From positions 16,418-80,417 of the forward strand of contig JBDLIT010000002.1 in the NCBI GenBank assembly GCA_039714735.1: a stretch of DNA of 64,000 bases, written 5' to 3'. The stretch's first letter is position 1. Every line of letters begins with the position of its first letter. Positions 45,551 to 55,152 of the stretch are shown here, piece by piece. The position numbers were made by a program, and so were the translations under genes. The notes under the pieces are model-generated. The model saw only the letters and a program-made list of their open reading frames with translations, ran no database searches and was not told the origin of the DNA. This stretch comes from JASJBU01 sp039714735 (lineage in GTDB: Bacteria > Pseudomonadota > Gammaproteobacteria > Chromatiales > Chromatiaceae).

Positions 45551-48500
45551 CTAATCAAGATCCAGCAGATCATTGGACAGGTCGGTCTCCGGTGACTCGC
45601 TGACCAGCTCCTTGATTTCAGGCTGCTCCCAGGTGCCGGTCAATTGATATTCTGTTTGGGTAATCCGATCCATCTGCTTGCCCAGCAGCTGTTGCGCCAC
45701 TGCCAACACCACGCCTACAGTAGGGTTGATCGCCAGTGCCCCCACAATCGGCAGTGTCGAACTGACCCTGGGAGTCACGGTCACCAACTGATCATAATCC
45801 TGGGAAGCCAAGCCTGTTCTACCCATAACATCAACCTTCACTGCCGGACCAACCATTTCAAGATTGGATGTGTGGGCGTCTCCGCCTCTCAGTTCGAAAC
45901 TGCCTTCGATATGATCGAATTTGAGTCCTTTAGCGAACAGATCTGAAAAGTCCAGCAATAATCTTTTACCCAGCGCATGCAAGCTGAAGAGCCCCACCAG
46001 GCGTCCCATCCCGGGGTCCACTTCCGTGATTTCGCCCGCCTCTACCTTGACCTCCAGCGCACCCTCAAGCTCATTCAGATTCAATGCATAGGGGGGCAGG
46101 GGCCATTCAAGCCTGGCATCAAAATTCATTGGCGCTTCATCGATGCCCAGCTGCAAATCGAACTCTTCCTGCAGTTGCCCAAGACTTTCAACTCGTCCCT
46201 GCAGATCGAGGTGGGTCAGATGCCGACCGTTCACAAGATGCCAGAAACCCTGCCCCTGCAGATCTATCGGTCCTCCCCCAATCGTCAGTTGGGTCAGATG
46301 AATCCCCAAGGGCGCTCTGCGCCACTTGAGAATGGCCTGGCCGAGAGGCTTGTCGTCAACCAACAGGGCGTCAACCTTCAAATTGAGCGCCGGCATGGTC
46401 GACGGATCTTTATCCCGGATCTCCCGTGACTCCTTATTCTGATCTGACGCAGGAGCAAAATCGGCCGTTTTTAACTTGAGCTGTTTGAGGTGGATATCAA
46501 CTGGAAACCTGTCCAAGTTACCGGGAAGCGTCAGGCTGCCACTGATATCATCTGAATCGAACTTGACCTGCCATCCCCCGGTTTTGGACCCTACCTCGAC
46601 TTTCACGCTGGCGCAGGTAATTCCAGCCAACATCAGATCCGCCACCAGCAGATCGATTTCAAACGGAACCTGTGCAGAGGAGTCCAGCATCTTGTTGCGC
46701 TGATCCAGCCAGACCACCCAATGATCCAGATCGAGATTCTGAGTCTCGCCATGCAGACGAATTCCGGGTTTATCGGCAAGCTCCACCGGCCCCGCACCAA
46801 AACGCAGATCGCCCCGATTGTATCCATCACCCAGATCGCTCAACAGCGCCTGCAATAGACCTGCATACTCGATTCGGAGTTCACTCTTGCGGTCAGACTG
46901 AAAGTCGATCACCACTTTAGTTTCCCGCACCTCTTCCGGCCTTTTCCCCAAAGGAGCCGGCAGATTCACTGCGGTGCCTTTTAGATCGGAGTGAATCGAG
47001 AGGCGCACCGGGGTCTCCACCTCGGTATGTGCGATGTCCAGATCCACCCGAGCCGGCACATCCCCCTCGAGAATCTCCAGAATTGGCGCCCGTTTCTGCA
47101 GCCATTCCAATGGGGTCTTCAAGCGGGTGCTGACACGGGTCTGTTTGTTGCCGTTCTGGATTTGTGGAGAAATCTGAAAATCCACCTGCTGCCCCAACAG
47201 CCGGCCATGGATCTTTTCCCCCCAGACCTTTTGGTCATCGAATTCAAGACGACCAATCAAGTTCTCTATCTTCAGATCGTGTTCCTTGATCATCAATGCC
47301 GCCGTTTGAAAGTCCACCTTACCGTTGATTTTCCAGGAGTCCCGGCTCCTTAGGGGAATTCTGAGATCGAGCGAGGTACGAGCCCGCCCAGCTCCCGCCA
47401 CTTCCCGGGTAAACTTCTCAAACTGGCCCTTCAATGGCGTCTCACTAAGCACTCGGAACAGGTCGCTAACCGGCCCACGCAAGGCCCCCTTGATCTCAAC
47501 AGGTGAGGCATCACTCAGGCGACGAATATCGGCTTGGGCATTTAGCAGCTCAGTACCCAACATCATCCCCTCGGACAGCTTGATCCTGAGACTGTTATTC
47601 AGAAAATGGGCTTCAGCAACCACCTCTTCCAGGCGCGGCCACTCCTGCATATAGTCCAACACCATTTTCTCGATGCCGAACAATACCTCGAATCGCCCTT
47701 CATGATTGTTGTAAGGAAATGCCTCCAGGGGTCCATGCAGGAGCATTGAGCCAGACTTGATATGCCCGCCGACAATTGACCGGTCCAGCCAGTCAACCAG
47801 TGCGCCTGGCATGATACCCACCGGCAGGTAACGACTCTTCTGCGCCCCGTCACCATCCCAGAAATTTGTCTGCATATCGATAACGGGTGTCTCATCCGTC
47901 AGGGGAATCTGCAAACCAAGTCGTGACAATGTCTGTATATGCTCAGTGACAACATGCAGATCTGAAGTACTAAGGCTCAGGCCCTGTTCGGCTGAATAGC
48001 GCCACTTGAAGGAACCGTCAAGTTTGTTTGCGCTGAGTTTGCCCCTGAATAGCCCGGGCATCTCTATGATGAATCCTTCGGAACCCAACAGCAGAGTCCC
48101 ACCCTGCTGATCGCCTTCGAATTTCAACCTCAGTCCGGACAACCCGGGAACCGATTTCCACGCCTGGTTTTTAAATTGGGTGACACTTCCGCTCACCTGC
48201 CATTGGTCCTCTGCGGCCATTTTCTGATCGAAGGCCAGCCGGAAGCTTGTCAGATGGCCCGCGGGCGATAACCCCGCCAGGACTTCACGCATCTTGCTTT
48301 CCTGAGGGAGCAACAGCACCACGATCTGGGACAGCTCTTGCAAACCAACGTAGTCAGCACCCAGCTGTAGACTGGCGCTGCCGTCATCATCGGTCTGCCT
48401 GGCAATATACAAACGGCCTGGTGGCCAGAGCTGACGCTTGCGCACTAAAATCAATTGATCCAGGTCGAGCCGCCAGCCCCGCTCTTCAGCCTTCCAGGTC

Positions 48501-49405
48501 AACAGCGTGGACAATCGATCGAGTTCCATGAGCTGTTGCCGAGCAGCGCTCAGTTTGATGTCCGTCAGTTTCGCTTTACCCACCATCCGGCTCAGCCGGC
48601 CCTGACTGATCTCTCCCCAGAGTTCCAGGTCCACCTGCCCTCTTGAAACGTCCAGACCTTGCGTGACCTTCTGCCCCAGACGCCCAGCCAATTCAACGGA
48701 ACTCGTCTTGAGATAGGCTTGGCCGTTCAGACCCATGGGATCATCAATCCCCTCCTGCAGATCTGCAATTAACTGCACTGACTCGTCCTCATCCTCTCCC
48801 AGACGCATTGACGCAACCAACTGGTGCCTGTGGTCCTGATTGAGCAGATCGACGTTGACCTTGGTAAAGCGCAGGGCGGGCATCCGGCTCTTTTCATCCA
48901 GCCAATAGACCACACTGTCGTGGACTCTCAGACGAGTGCCACGCAGAAAGAATCCGGCAACCGAACCCGGCTCGCCAGCGGAAGATTCCTGAAAACCATT
49001 CACCATGAAACTTCCATCCCAGCGACGAATCACGCGCAAATTGGCGCCCGAGACCATCGCCCCACCAAAAGTCAACCGGCGGTTGATGAGACTGGCAAGC
49101 AGTCGGATATCGGCGTGAGCTTCACGAAAATGGAGTCGGGCCAGGCCTGTTTCCGTATCGAGCAACGAGATATCGCTGAACCTCAACGCCAGATGGGCCC
49201 GGTGCAGTTCGATGTGCATGGAACCGATATGTAACGGCATCCCGGCCGCCTCTTCAGCGATACGCGCGATTTCATCTTTGTAGGGAGTAAGATCGATGAG
49301 GGGTAGAAACAGTCTGAACAGGGTCAGGATGATCGCCGTACAGATGACCAGCCAGGACACCAGCAACCAGAACTTTCCGTGTAAATATTTCGCGATGTTC
49401 AGCAT
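45551..49405 (-). CDS. yhdP: YhdP-family AsmA-like phospholipid transport protein
   Basis: A 1284-residue protein with an N-terminal inner-membrane helix (about residues 12-34, KFWLLVSWLVICTAIILTLF) and a very long beta-rich periplasmic domain of the DUF3971/AsmA-like kind. The C-terminus contains the conserved GRTGLASQDYDQLVTVTPRV segment. YhdP, with TamB and YdbH, is proposed to bridge the periplasm for phospholipid movement, which complements the Mla genes at 4-6.4 kb. It sits 22 bp from rng. Confidence 0.93.
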   Translation of the reverse strand: MLNIAKYLHGKFWLLVSWLVICTAIILTLFRLFLPLIDLTPYKDEIARIAEEAAGMPLHIGSMHIELHRAHLALRFSDISLLDTETGLARLHFREAHADIRLLASLINRRLTFGGAMVSGANLRVIRRWDGSFMVNGFQESSAGEPGSVAGFFLRGTRLRVHDSVVYWLDEKSRMPALRFTKVNVDLLNQDHRHQLVASMRLGEDEDESVQLIADLQEGIDDPMGLNGQAYLKTSSVELAGRLGQKVTQGLDVSRGQVDLELWGEISQGRLSRMVGKAKLTDIKLSAARQQLMELDRLSTLLTWKAEERGWRLDLDQLILVRKRQLWPPGRLYIARQTDDDGSASLQLGADYVGLQELSQIVVLLLPQESKMREVLAGLSPAGHLTSFRLAFDQKMAAEDQWQVSGSVTQFKNQAWKSVPGLSGLRLKFEGDQQGGTLLLGSEGFIIEMPGLFRGKLSANKLDGSFKWRYSAEQGLSLSTSDLHVVTEHIQTLSRLGLQIPLTDETPVIDMQTNFWDGDGAQKSRYLPVGIMPGALVDWLDRSIVGGHIKSGSMLLHGPLEAFPYNNHEGRFEVLFGIEKMVLDYMQEWPRLEEVVAEAHFLNNSLRIKLSEGMMLGTELLNAQADIRRLSDASPVEIKGALRGPVSDLFRVLSETPLKGQFEKFTREVAGAGRARTSLDLRIPLRSRDSWKINGKVDFQTAALMIKEHDLKIENLIGRLEFDDQKVWGEKIHGRLLGQQVDFQISPQIQNGNKQTRVSTRLKTPLEWLQKRAPILEILEGDVPARVDLDIAHTEVETPVRLSIHSDLKGTAVNLPAPLGKRPEEVRETKVVIDFQSDRKSELRIEYAGLLQALLSDLGDGYNRGDLRFGAGPVELADKPGIRLHGETQNLDLDHWVVWLDQRNKMLDSSAQVPFEIDLLVADLMLAGITCASVKVEVGSKTGGWQVKFDSDDISGSLTLPGNLDRFPVDIHLKQLKLKTADFAPASDQNKESREIRDKDPSTMPALNLKVDALLVDDKPLGQAILKWRRAPLGIHLTQLTIGGGPIDLQGQGFWHLVNGRHLTHLDLQGRVESLGQLQEEFDLQLGIDEAPMNFDARLEWPLPPYALNLNELEGALEVKVEAGEITEVDPGMGRLVGLFSLHALGKRLLLDFSDLFAKGLKFDHIEGSFELRGGDAHTSNLEMVGPAVKVDVMGRTGLASQDYDQLVTVTPRVSSTLPIVGALAINPTVGVVLAVAQQLLGKQMDRITQTEYQLTGTWEQPEIKELVSESPETDLSNDLLDLD

Positions 49406-49427
49406 GAGAGTGACGCAGACGTATGGG

Positions 49428-50894
49428 CTAGATCAGCACCACGTCATAGTGCTCCTGGCTGTAGAGCGTCTCTGCCTGCAGCCTGATAGGGCGCCCGATG
49501 AACTGTTCAAGCTCGGCAAGATTGGTGGACTCCTCATCCAGCAGACGATCTATGACCTCCTGAGAGGCCAATACCAACAGTGACTCCACATCAAACTGGC
49601 GCGCCTCCCGAAGAATCTCACGAAAAATCTCAAAGCAGGTAGTCTCCGCGGTCTTCATCGAGCCCCGTCCGCTGCAGCAGGAACAGGTCTCGCACAGCAC
49701 ATGCTCCAACGACTCCCGGATGCGTTTACGCGTCATCTCCACCAGACCCAGGCTGGAGACCTCGGTGATATGCGTGCGGGCATGATCCTGCGTGAGGCAC
49801 TTTTCCAGAGCCCGCAACACCTGGCGACGATGTTCCGGATCAGCCATATCGATGAAATCGATAATGATGATGCCTCCCAGATTGCGCAGCCTCAAATGCC
49901 GGCAGATGGCCTGGGCCGCCTCCAGGTTGGTCTTGAAGATGGTCTCTTCCAGATTACGGTGGCCGACAAAAGCGCCGGTATTCACATCAATAGTGGTCAT
50001 CGCCTCGGTCTGATCGATCACCAGATGACCACCCGATTTGAGCTGCACCTTGCGCTCCAGCGCTTTCTGGATCTCCTCCTCGACGCCATACAGATCGAAC
50101 AGCGGGCGTTCACCCGGGTAGTATTCGATATGCCGCTTGATCTCAGGAATGAACTTCTGGGCGAACTCAATCGCTCTTTGATGGGTCTTGGAAGAATCGA
50201 TCCGCACCCGCTCCATCTCTGGCCCGACCAGGTCTCTCAGCGCACGCAGAGCGAGTGACATATCCTCATGCACCAGCTCTATGCTCACCGCCTCCCGGCT
50301 GCGTTGCTGAATGGATTCCCAGAGTTTGGTGAGGAAAGTCATATCCACCTCGAGAGCCGATTCATCAGCCCCCTCCGCAGCGGTACGGGCGATAAATCCA
50401 CCATTCACCTCGATCGACTCAGCTGTGTTGTTGAGCAGAATCCGCAGTCGCTGGCGCTCTTCTTCAGACTCGATCTTCTGTGAGATACCCATGTTGCCCA
50501 GTTCTGGCATGAACACCAGATAGCGGGACGGGATGGAGATATTGGTGGTGAGACGCGCACCCTTGGTCCCCAGCGGGTCCTTCAATACCTGCACGATGAT
50601 GTACTCGCCTTCCCTCACCAGTTCATCGATACTCTCTTTGCGCCCCTCCCCGTTGCCGCCGGGATTCACGTTGCCAATATCGGAAGCATGCAGAAAGGCC
50701 GCCCGCTCGAGTCCCATATCCACAAATGCCGCCTGCATACCCGGCAGAACCCGGCAGATCTTACCTTTGTAAATATTCCCCACCAGTCCCCTTTTACTGG
50801 TGCGTTCGATGATAATCTCCTGCAGCACACCATTTTCAATGACCGCTACTCGGGTCTCGGGGGGTGTTACATTGATTAATATCTCTTCACTCAT
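49428..50894 (-). CDS. rng: Ribonuclease G
   Basis: A 488-residue Rng with an N-terminal S1 domain (about residues 38-125), a DVNTGAFVGHRNLEETIF catalytic segment, the GGIIIIDFIDM Asp motif, and the zinc-link CETCSCCSGRG. It lacks the long C-terminal scaffold of RNase E, as expected. It matures rRNA 5' ends and decays some mRNAs. Order maf-rng-yhdP is conserved in gammaproteobacteria. Confidence 0.96.
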   Translation of the reverse strand: MSEEILINVTPPETRVAVIENGVLQEIIIERTSKRGLVGNIYKGKICRVLPGMQAAFVDMGLERAAFLHASDIGNVNPGGNGEGRKESIDELVREGEYIIVQVLKDPLGTKGARLTTNISIPSRYLVFMPELGNMGISQKIESEEERQRLRILLNNTAESIEVNGGFIARTAAEGADESALEVDMTFLTKLWESIQQRSREAVSIELVHEDMSLALRALRDLVGPEMERVRIDSSKTHQRAIEFAQKFIPEIKRHIEYYPGERPLFDLYGVEEEIQKALERKVQLKSGGHLVIDQTEAMTTIDVNTGAFVGHRNLEETIFKTNLEAAQAICRHLRLRNLGGIIIIDFIDMADPEHRRQVLRALEKCLTQDHARTHITEVSSLGLVEMTRKRIRESLEHVLCETCSCCSGRGSMKTAETTCFEIFREILREARQFDVESLLVLASQEVIDRLLDEESTNLAELEQFIGRPIRLQAETLYSQEHYDVVLI

Positions 50895-50958
50895 ATAATT
50901 ATTTTCAACTTCGGATATCCCTTTCGTCCCCGTTTTTCGGGAAGCATCGAGTCATCAT

Positions 50959-51537
50959 TCATTTCCTGGGTTGAACTATACCTAGATTGCCCAATAATTC
51001 AGCGGTTTCATACAACGGCAGACCCATAACACCGGAATAACTGCCACGCAGTTCACTGATAAAAACCGCTCCCTGACCCTGGATGGCATAACCACCCGCC
51101 TTGTCTTGCGGCTCACCGGTTGCCCAGTATGCCTCAGCCTCCTCCAATTGAAGCTGGCGAAATGTCACTTCACTCACACTCAGTCGTGTTTCCAGATGAT
51201 TGCCGATCACGGCGACGCCGGAATAAACCCGGTGGGTTTTCCCCGCGAGAACCGCCAACATCCGCAGTGCATCCGCACGATTCTGTGGCTTGCCGAGAAT
51301 TTCATCGCCAATCACCACTGCGGTATCCGCACCCAATACAGGCGAGGCTGGATGACCTGATACGACTGCATGACCGGCCTGCGCCTTCTCCCGGGCCAGC
51401 CGCACCACGTAGGCATCAGGGCGCTCTCCGGCTTTTGGTGATTCATCCACCTCTACATCAAGAAGCGTGTGTGGCACACCTATCTGGCTCAACAGTTCAC
51501 TCCTGCGTGGAGATTGTGATGCGAGATAGAGTTTCAC
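50959..51537 (-). CDS. maf: Maf-family nucleotide pyrophosphatase
   Basis: A 192-residue Maf/HAM1-like protein beginning VKLYLASQSPRRSELLSQIG, with VDESPKAGERPDAYVVRLAREKA and LGADTAVV. It hydrolyses non-canonical nucleoside triphosphates (dTTP/UTP type for YhdE). The GTG at 51537 is 4 bp after the rlmH stop; the longer frame from 51810 reads through rlmH in another frame and was rejected. Confidence 0.92.
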   Translation of the reverse strand: MKLYLASQSPRRSELLSQIGVPHTLLDVEVDESPKAGERPDAYVVRLAREKAQAGHAVVSGHPASPVLGADTAVVIGDEILGKPQNRADALRMLAVLAGKTHRVYSGVAVIGNHLETRLSVSEVTFRQLQLEEAEAYWATGEPQDKAGGYAIQGQGAVFISELRGSYSGVMGLPLYETAELLGNLGIVQPRK

Positions 51538-51541
51538 CCAA

Positions 51542-52015
51542 TCAGCCTGCCCGGTGATAGGGGTGGTTGCGCAGCAGACTCCAGGCCCGGTAGAGCTGTT
51601 CCGCCACCACCACCCTGACCAGGGGATGCGGCATGGTGAGTGAAGACAGAGACCAACGCCCTGCAGCCCGGTCCAGACAACTACTGGCCAGACCCTCAGG
51701 TCCGCCCACCAGTAGCGCCAGATCACGGCCATCCGCCATCCAGTCACCCAATTTTCCCGACAACTGTTCGGTACTCCAGGAACTCCCCCTGACATCCAAA
51801 GCCATGACAAGGCAGTTTTTAGGAATCGCCTTCAGCATTCGCTCACCTTCATCCCGCAGGGTGCGCTGGATATCCGCGCCCTTGCCACGATGGCCAGGCG
51901 GGATCTCCAGCAGCTGCAGCCGGCACTCGCCCGGCATGCGGCGGGCATACTCATCATAACCTTCGACCACCCAGCGTGGCATTCGGTTTCCTATCGAAAT
52001 CAGATAGATTTTCAT
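51542..52015 (-). CDS. rlmH: 23S rRNA (pseudouridine-1915-N3)-methyltransferase RlmH
   Basis: A 157-residue SPOUT methyltransferase starting MKIYLISIGNRMPRWV, with LALLVGGPEGL and the C-terminal LPHPLVRVLVAE-like PHPLVRVVVAEQLYRAWS plus NHPYHR. The ATG at 52015 has AGGTG 3 bp upstream. A start two codons earlier is possible. It methylates pseudouridine 1915 of 23S rRNA. No rsfS gene is adjacent here. Confidence 0.95.
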   Translation of the reverse strand: MKIYLISIGNRMPRWVVEGYDEYARRMPGECRLQLLEIPPGHRGKGADIQRTLRDEGERMLKAIPKNCLVMALDVRGSSWSTEQLSGKLGDWMADGRDLALLVGGPEGLASSCLDRAAGRWSLSSLTMPHPLVRVVVAEQLYRAWSLLRNHPYHRAG

Positions 52016-52216
52016 AGTCACCTATTCTATGGGAAAGCAGCGCCTGGTGCTTTCTTATTCACCACAACGGACGCGAAGTTTGTCTATCAAGCCATTCTCC
52101 TTGATTTGCTTAACGGGTCGATAAGATCGTAGATCACAGTAGAGGTTTATAGCGATTGTCAGTTTCTTCATGTCCTTCATGTGCTCTGCGTTGAATATCC
52201 TGTATCCTAGCGCGCC

Positions 52217-53584
52217 ATGAGCGATAAACACTTGACGAAGACACGGTTTGACCAGTTCAATCTGGCGCCGGAAATCCTGCAGGGCATCCAGGATGCCGGA
52301 TTCACCTACTGCACCCCCATCCAGGCCGAGACCCTGCCGATCCTCCTCGAAGGAAAAGATCTGGCCGGACAGGCACAGACCGGCACGGGCAAGACCGCAG
52401 CCTTTCTGGTCGCCACCCTGCAGCATTTGCTCAATCATCCCGCAGACGAGCAGCGCCGGGCCAACCAGCCACGCGCCCTGATGGTCGCCCCCACCCGGGA
52501 ACTGGCGGTACAGATCTACAATGATACGCAAACCCTGACCAAACACACCGGCTTCAGCTCCATGGTGGTCTTCGGCGGCACCGGTTACGACCAGCAGCGC
52601 AGACAGCTGGGGGAAGGGGTCGACATCCTCATCGGCACCCCAGGCAGACTCATCGACTATCTGAAGCAGCGTGTCTACGACCTATCTGCTATCCAGGTCA
52701 TCGTGCTCGACGAGGCGGACCGCATGTTCGACCTCGGCTTCATCAAGGACATCCGCTTTATGCTGCGGCGCTGCCCGAAACCCGAACACCGGCTGGGCAT
52801 GCTGTTCTCCGCCACCCTCTCCTACCGGGTCAAAGAGTTGGCCTATGAGCATATGAACAACCCGCAGAATGTGGAGGTGGAGCCGGAGCAGGTCACCGCC
52901 GAAAATGTGCGGGAAGTCTGCTATATGACCGCCAACGATGAAAAGATCCCGCTGCTGTTGGGCTTGATCCGCAGTCTGCAGGATGCCCGTGCTATTGTCT
53001 TCATCAACACCAAGCGCACCGCGGATAAGGTCTGGGGTTTCCTGCAGGGCAATGGCATCGAGACGGCCGTGTTGTCCGGGGACGTGCCGCAGAAGAAACG
53101 TCTCAGCCTGCTGCGCAAATTCCAGGAGAGTGATATCTCGGTGCTGGTGGCGACCGACGTGGCTGCCCGGGGTCTGCACATCTCCGACGTCAGCCATGTG
53201 ATCAATTTCGACCTGCCGGAGGATGCGGAAGACTATGTCCATCGCATCGGCCGCACCGCCCGCGCCGGAGCCAGTGGCGACGCGATCAGTTTTGCCTGCG
53301 AGACCCACGCCTTTTCGCTGCCGGACATCGAAACCTATGTGGGTCACAGAATTCCCATGGAATCCGTCGATCCGTCCCTGCTGGCTGAGGTAGATCCGAA
53401 GAGCCGCATCTATCCGGAAAAAGGCAGCCGCCAGGAGCGCCGCCCGAAGGACGGACGCAAGAGCCACGGCAAGGGCCATCACCACAAGGAACACAGGAAA
53501 CCGGAAGGCTCGGACAAACCCAGACGCCGGCGCCGCAGGCCAAGTGGCCCCAAACCTCCCCAGAGCGGCGGCGAGAATTCATAA
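52217..53584 (+). CDS. rhlB: DEAD-box RNA helicase RhlB-like
   Basis: A 455-residue DEAD-box helicase: Q-motif FTYCTPIQAETLP, motif I AQTGTGKT (residues 53-60), PTRELAVQI, TPGRLIDYL, DEAD near residue 165 (VLDEADRMFDLGF), SAT, and HRIGRTARAG. The C-terminal tail is basic and rich in Lys/Arg/His (KGHHHKEHRK...RRRRR), as in RhlB/RhlE-type helicases. RhlB is the best match in the core; the tail could instead reflect another DEAD paralogue. Confidence 0.85.
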   Translation: MSDKHLTKTRFDQFNLAPEILQGIQDAGFTYCTPIQAETLPILLEGKDLAGQAQTGTGKTAAFLVATLQHLLNHPADEQRRANQPRALMVAPTRELAVQIYNDTQTLTKHTGFSSMVVFGGTGYDQQRRQLGEGVDILIGTPGRLIDYLKQRVYDLSAIQVIVLDEADRMFDLGFIKDIRFMLRRCPKPEHRLGMLFSATLSYRVKELAYEHMNNPQNVEVEPEQVTAENVREVCYMTANDEKIPLLLGLIRSLQDARAIVFINTKRTADKVWGFLQGNGIETAVLSGDVPQKKRLSLLRKFQESDISVLVATDVAARGLHISDVSHVINFDLPEDAEDYVHRIGRTARAGASGDAISFACETHAFSLPDIETYVGHRIPMESVDPSLLAEVDPKSRIYPEKGSRQERRPKDGRKSHGKGHHHKEHRKPEGSDKPRRRRRRPSGPKPPQSGGENS

Positions 53585-53604
53585 TAGCGGCAAAAATTTC
53601 CAAT

Positions 53605-53967
53605 ATGGAAGATAAATGTGGCCGCTGCACCAACTCCAAGTGCTGCACCTACACCACCGAGGCGTTGGGGGTCGCGCCCCGCTCAAAAGCCGATTTCGAC
53701 CAACTGCTGTGGCAGATCTCCCATCAAGGCGTGGAGATCTACAAGGATTCGGACGGCTGGTTTCTGCTCTTTCACGGCAGCTGCGAACATCTACAGCCCG
53801 GCGGCGCCTGCGGCATCTATGCGGAGCGGCCGCAGATCTGCCGTGACTACGATAACGGCTGGTGCGAGTTCGACACCCCGGCCGAGGATGGCTTCGAATA
53901 CTACTTCCGCAACTACCCTGAGCTACTGACCTACTGTAAAAAACGCTTCAAGACCTGGGGTCGATAA
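53605..53967 (+). CDS. YkgJ-family cysteine-cluster protein
   Basis: A 120-residue protein with the cysteine cluster CGRCTNSKCCTY (residues 5-16) and later CEHLQPGGACGIYAERPQICRDY and WCEF, the CxxC...CC...C...C...C pattern of the YkgJ (zinc or Fe-S binding) family. Function unknown. It is 20 bp downstream of the helicase gene and may be co-transcribed. Confidence 0.82.
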   Translation: MEDKCGRCTNSKCCTYTTEALGVAPRSKADFDQLLWQISHQGVEIYKDSDGWFLLFHGSCEHLQPGGACGIYAERPQICRDYDNGWCEFDTPAEDGFEYYFRNYPELLTYCKKRFKTWGR

Positions 53968-54002
53968 TCCGGTTTTTTGGGTATATCGTCTTGGCAGGAA
54001 TC

Positions 54003-54070
54003 GTAGCCCGGGTGCAACCCGGGGTATTGACCACCTACCCCCGGGTTACGCAAAGCTCCACCCAGGCTAC
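54003..54070. repeat. Palindromic intergenic repeat (GTAGCCCGGGTG ... CACCCAGGCTAC)
   Basis: A 68-bp imperfect palindrome between the YkgJ-type gene and yrfG. The outer arms are GTAGCCCGGGTG and CACCCAGGCTAC, and the inner arms are AACCCGGGG and CCCCGGGTT. This is the look of the 'GTAGCCCGG...CCGGGCTAC' intergenic palindromes common in proteobacteria, and could also act as a terminator. Confidence 0.75.
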
Positions 54071-54078
54071 ATCACTGA

Positions 54079-54768
54079 TCAAGGCTTGTCAGGAAAGGCG
54101 TAACAGAATGCGTTCAGACCCGGCATGATCTCGGAAAAGTCATGGATAGCCGGATAGTCGCCTGATGACTTGGGGGGAGCTTGAGAGTCAGGACGCAGCA
54201 CAGCCAGCAACCAGCGGATTCCATAGCCTCTGGCGGAATCCAACACCGAAAGGCTGTCGTCTACGAACAGGGTGCGCTGTTTATCGAACGGCTCCACCGC
54301 CTGTAACTTCTCCCAGAAGGCGGGGTCCTCCTTCGGCAGACCGATATCGTGGGAGCTGATTACCCGATCGAAAAAGCCCGCCAGACGGGTGCGCTCCATC
54401 TTGAAGGCCAGAGTCTTCTGGTGGGCATTGGTCACCAGCACCCGCCGTTTGCCGGCGCACACCAGCTGATCGAGAAAATCGATCACATGGGGGTGCACTC
54501 CGATCAGGTGGTCCACCTCCTCCTTGAGTAACAAAATATCGAGTTCCAGCTCCTGGCTCCAGTGGTCCACGCAGTACCACTCCAGAGTCCCCTCCCGGCT
54601 CTTGTAGCGCTCCAGCAGTTCTGTCTTCGCACTCTCGAAATCCATGCCGCGCTTTTCGGCATAACGTTGCGGCACGTACTCCAGCCAGAAATGGTTGTCG
54701 AAACGCAGGTCCAGCAGAGTGCCGTCCATGTCGAGCAAAACGGTATCGATTTGGTTCCAGTCTATCAT
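54079..54768 (-). CDS. HAD-family GMP/IMP nucleotidase, YrfG-like
   Basis: A 229-residue HAD phosphatase starting MIDWNQIDTVLLDMDGTLLD, with motif I DMDGT, motif II LVTNA (near residue 110), motif III lysine in GLPKEDPAF, and motif IV FVDDSLSVLDSA. It matches YrfG, which dephosphorylates GMP and IMP. The ATG at 54768 gives the normal start; the frame from 54801 would overlap the divergent gene. Near nudE, as in E. coli. Confidence 0.88.
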   Translation of the reverse strand: MIDWNQIDTVLLDMDGTLLDLRFDNHFWLEYVPQRYAEKRGMDFESAKTELLERYKSREGTLEWYCVDHWSQELELDILLLKEEVDHLIGVHPHVIDFLDQLVCAGKRRVLVTNAHQKTLAFKMERTRLAGFFDRVISSHDIGLPKEDPAFWEKLQAVEPFDKQRTLFVDDSLSVLDSARGYGIRWLLAVLRPDSQAPPKSSGDYPAIHDFSEIMPGLNAFCYAFPDKP

Positions 54769-54784
54769 CGGGTAAAGTGGTGCT

Positions 54785-55151
54785 ATGAAACAGCTCTTCA
54801 TGATACTCGGGTTACTGCTTCCAGTCTCGATTGCGACCGTGCAAGCCGCAGGGGAGTGGAGCTTTCCGGATGATGATCTGAAAGCCAGAGTCGCAGCAGT
54901 CAGTGATGGTGAGCTGACCCTGCTCGATACAGCACCGGAGCGGCCGGAGCATCATCACCGGAACCAGCCTGCAAGATGGTTGGGGCAGCTTGGAGATCAA
55001 CCACCCTCCCGCACTCATCAAGTTACAGACCATCAGGCCGCTACCGGGAAAAGCCGGATCATTGCAGCAAACGTCCGGCCGGATTGTCTGGGACAGTTGG
55101 TTCAAGGGCCGCCTCTTTACAGAATTCGATTTTCAACGGGTAGGTTCCTGA
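54785..55151 (+). pseudogene. Exported protein of unknown function, apparently frameshifted
   Basis: A frame starting MKQLFMILGLLLPVSIATVQ has a clear signal peptide and reads TLLDTAPERPEHHHRN. From about 54965-54975 the +1 frame continues sensibly (SLQDGWGSLEINH ... WDSWFKGRLFTEFDF) to a TGA at 55149-55151, two bases before nudE. The original frame instead runs into nudE. The total span is not a multiple of three. A one-base change in the sequence or genome explains this best; a programmed shift is possible but unsupported. Homologue class not identified. Confidence 0.6.
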
Positions 55152-55152
55152 A

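Noticed and set aside
50959..51810. 283-residue version of Maf
   Set aside because: The extra N-terminus is rlmH read in another frame (Trp-rich and unconserved).
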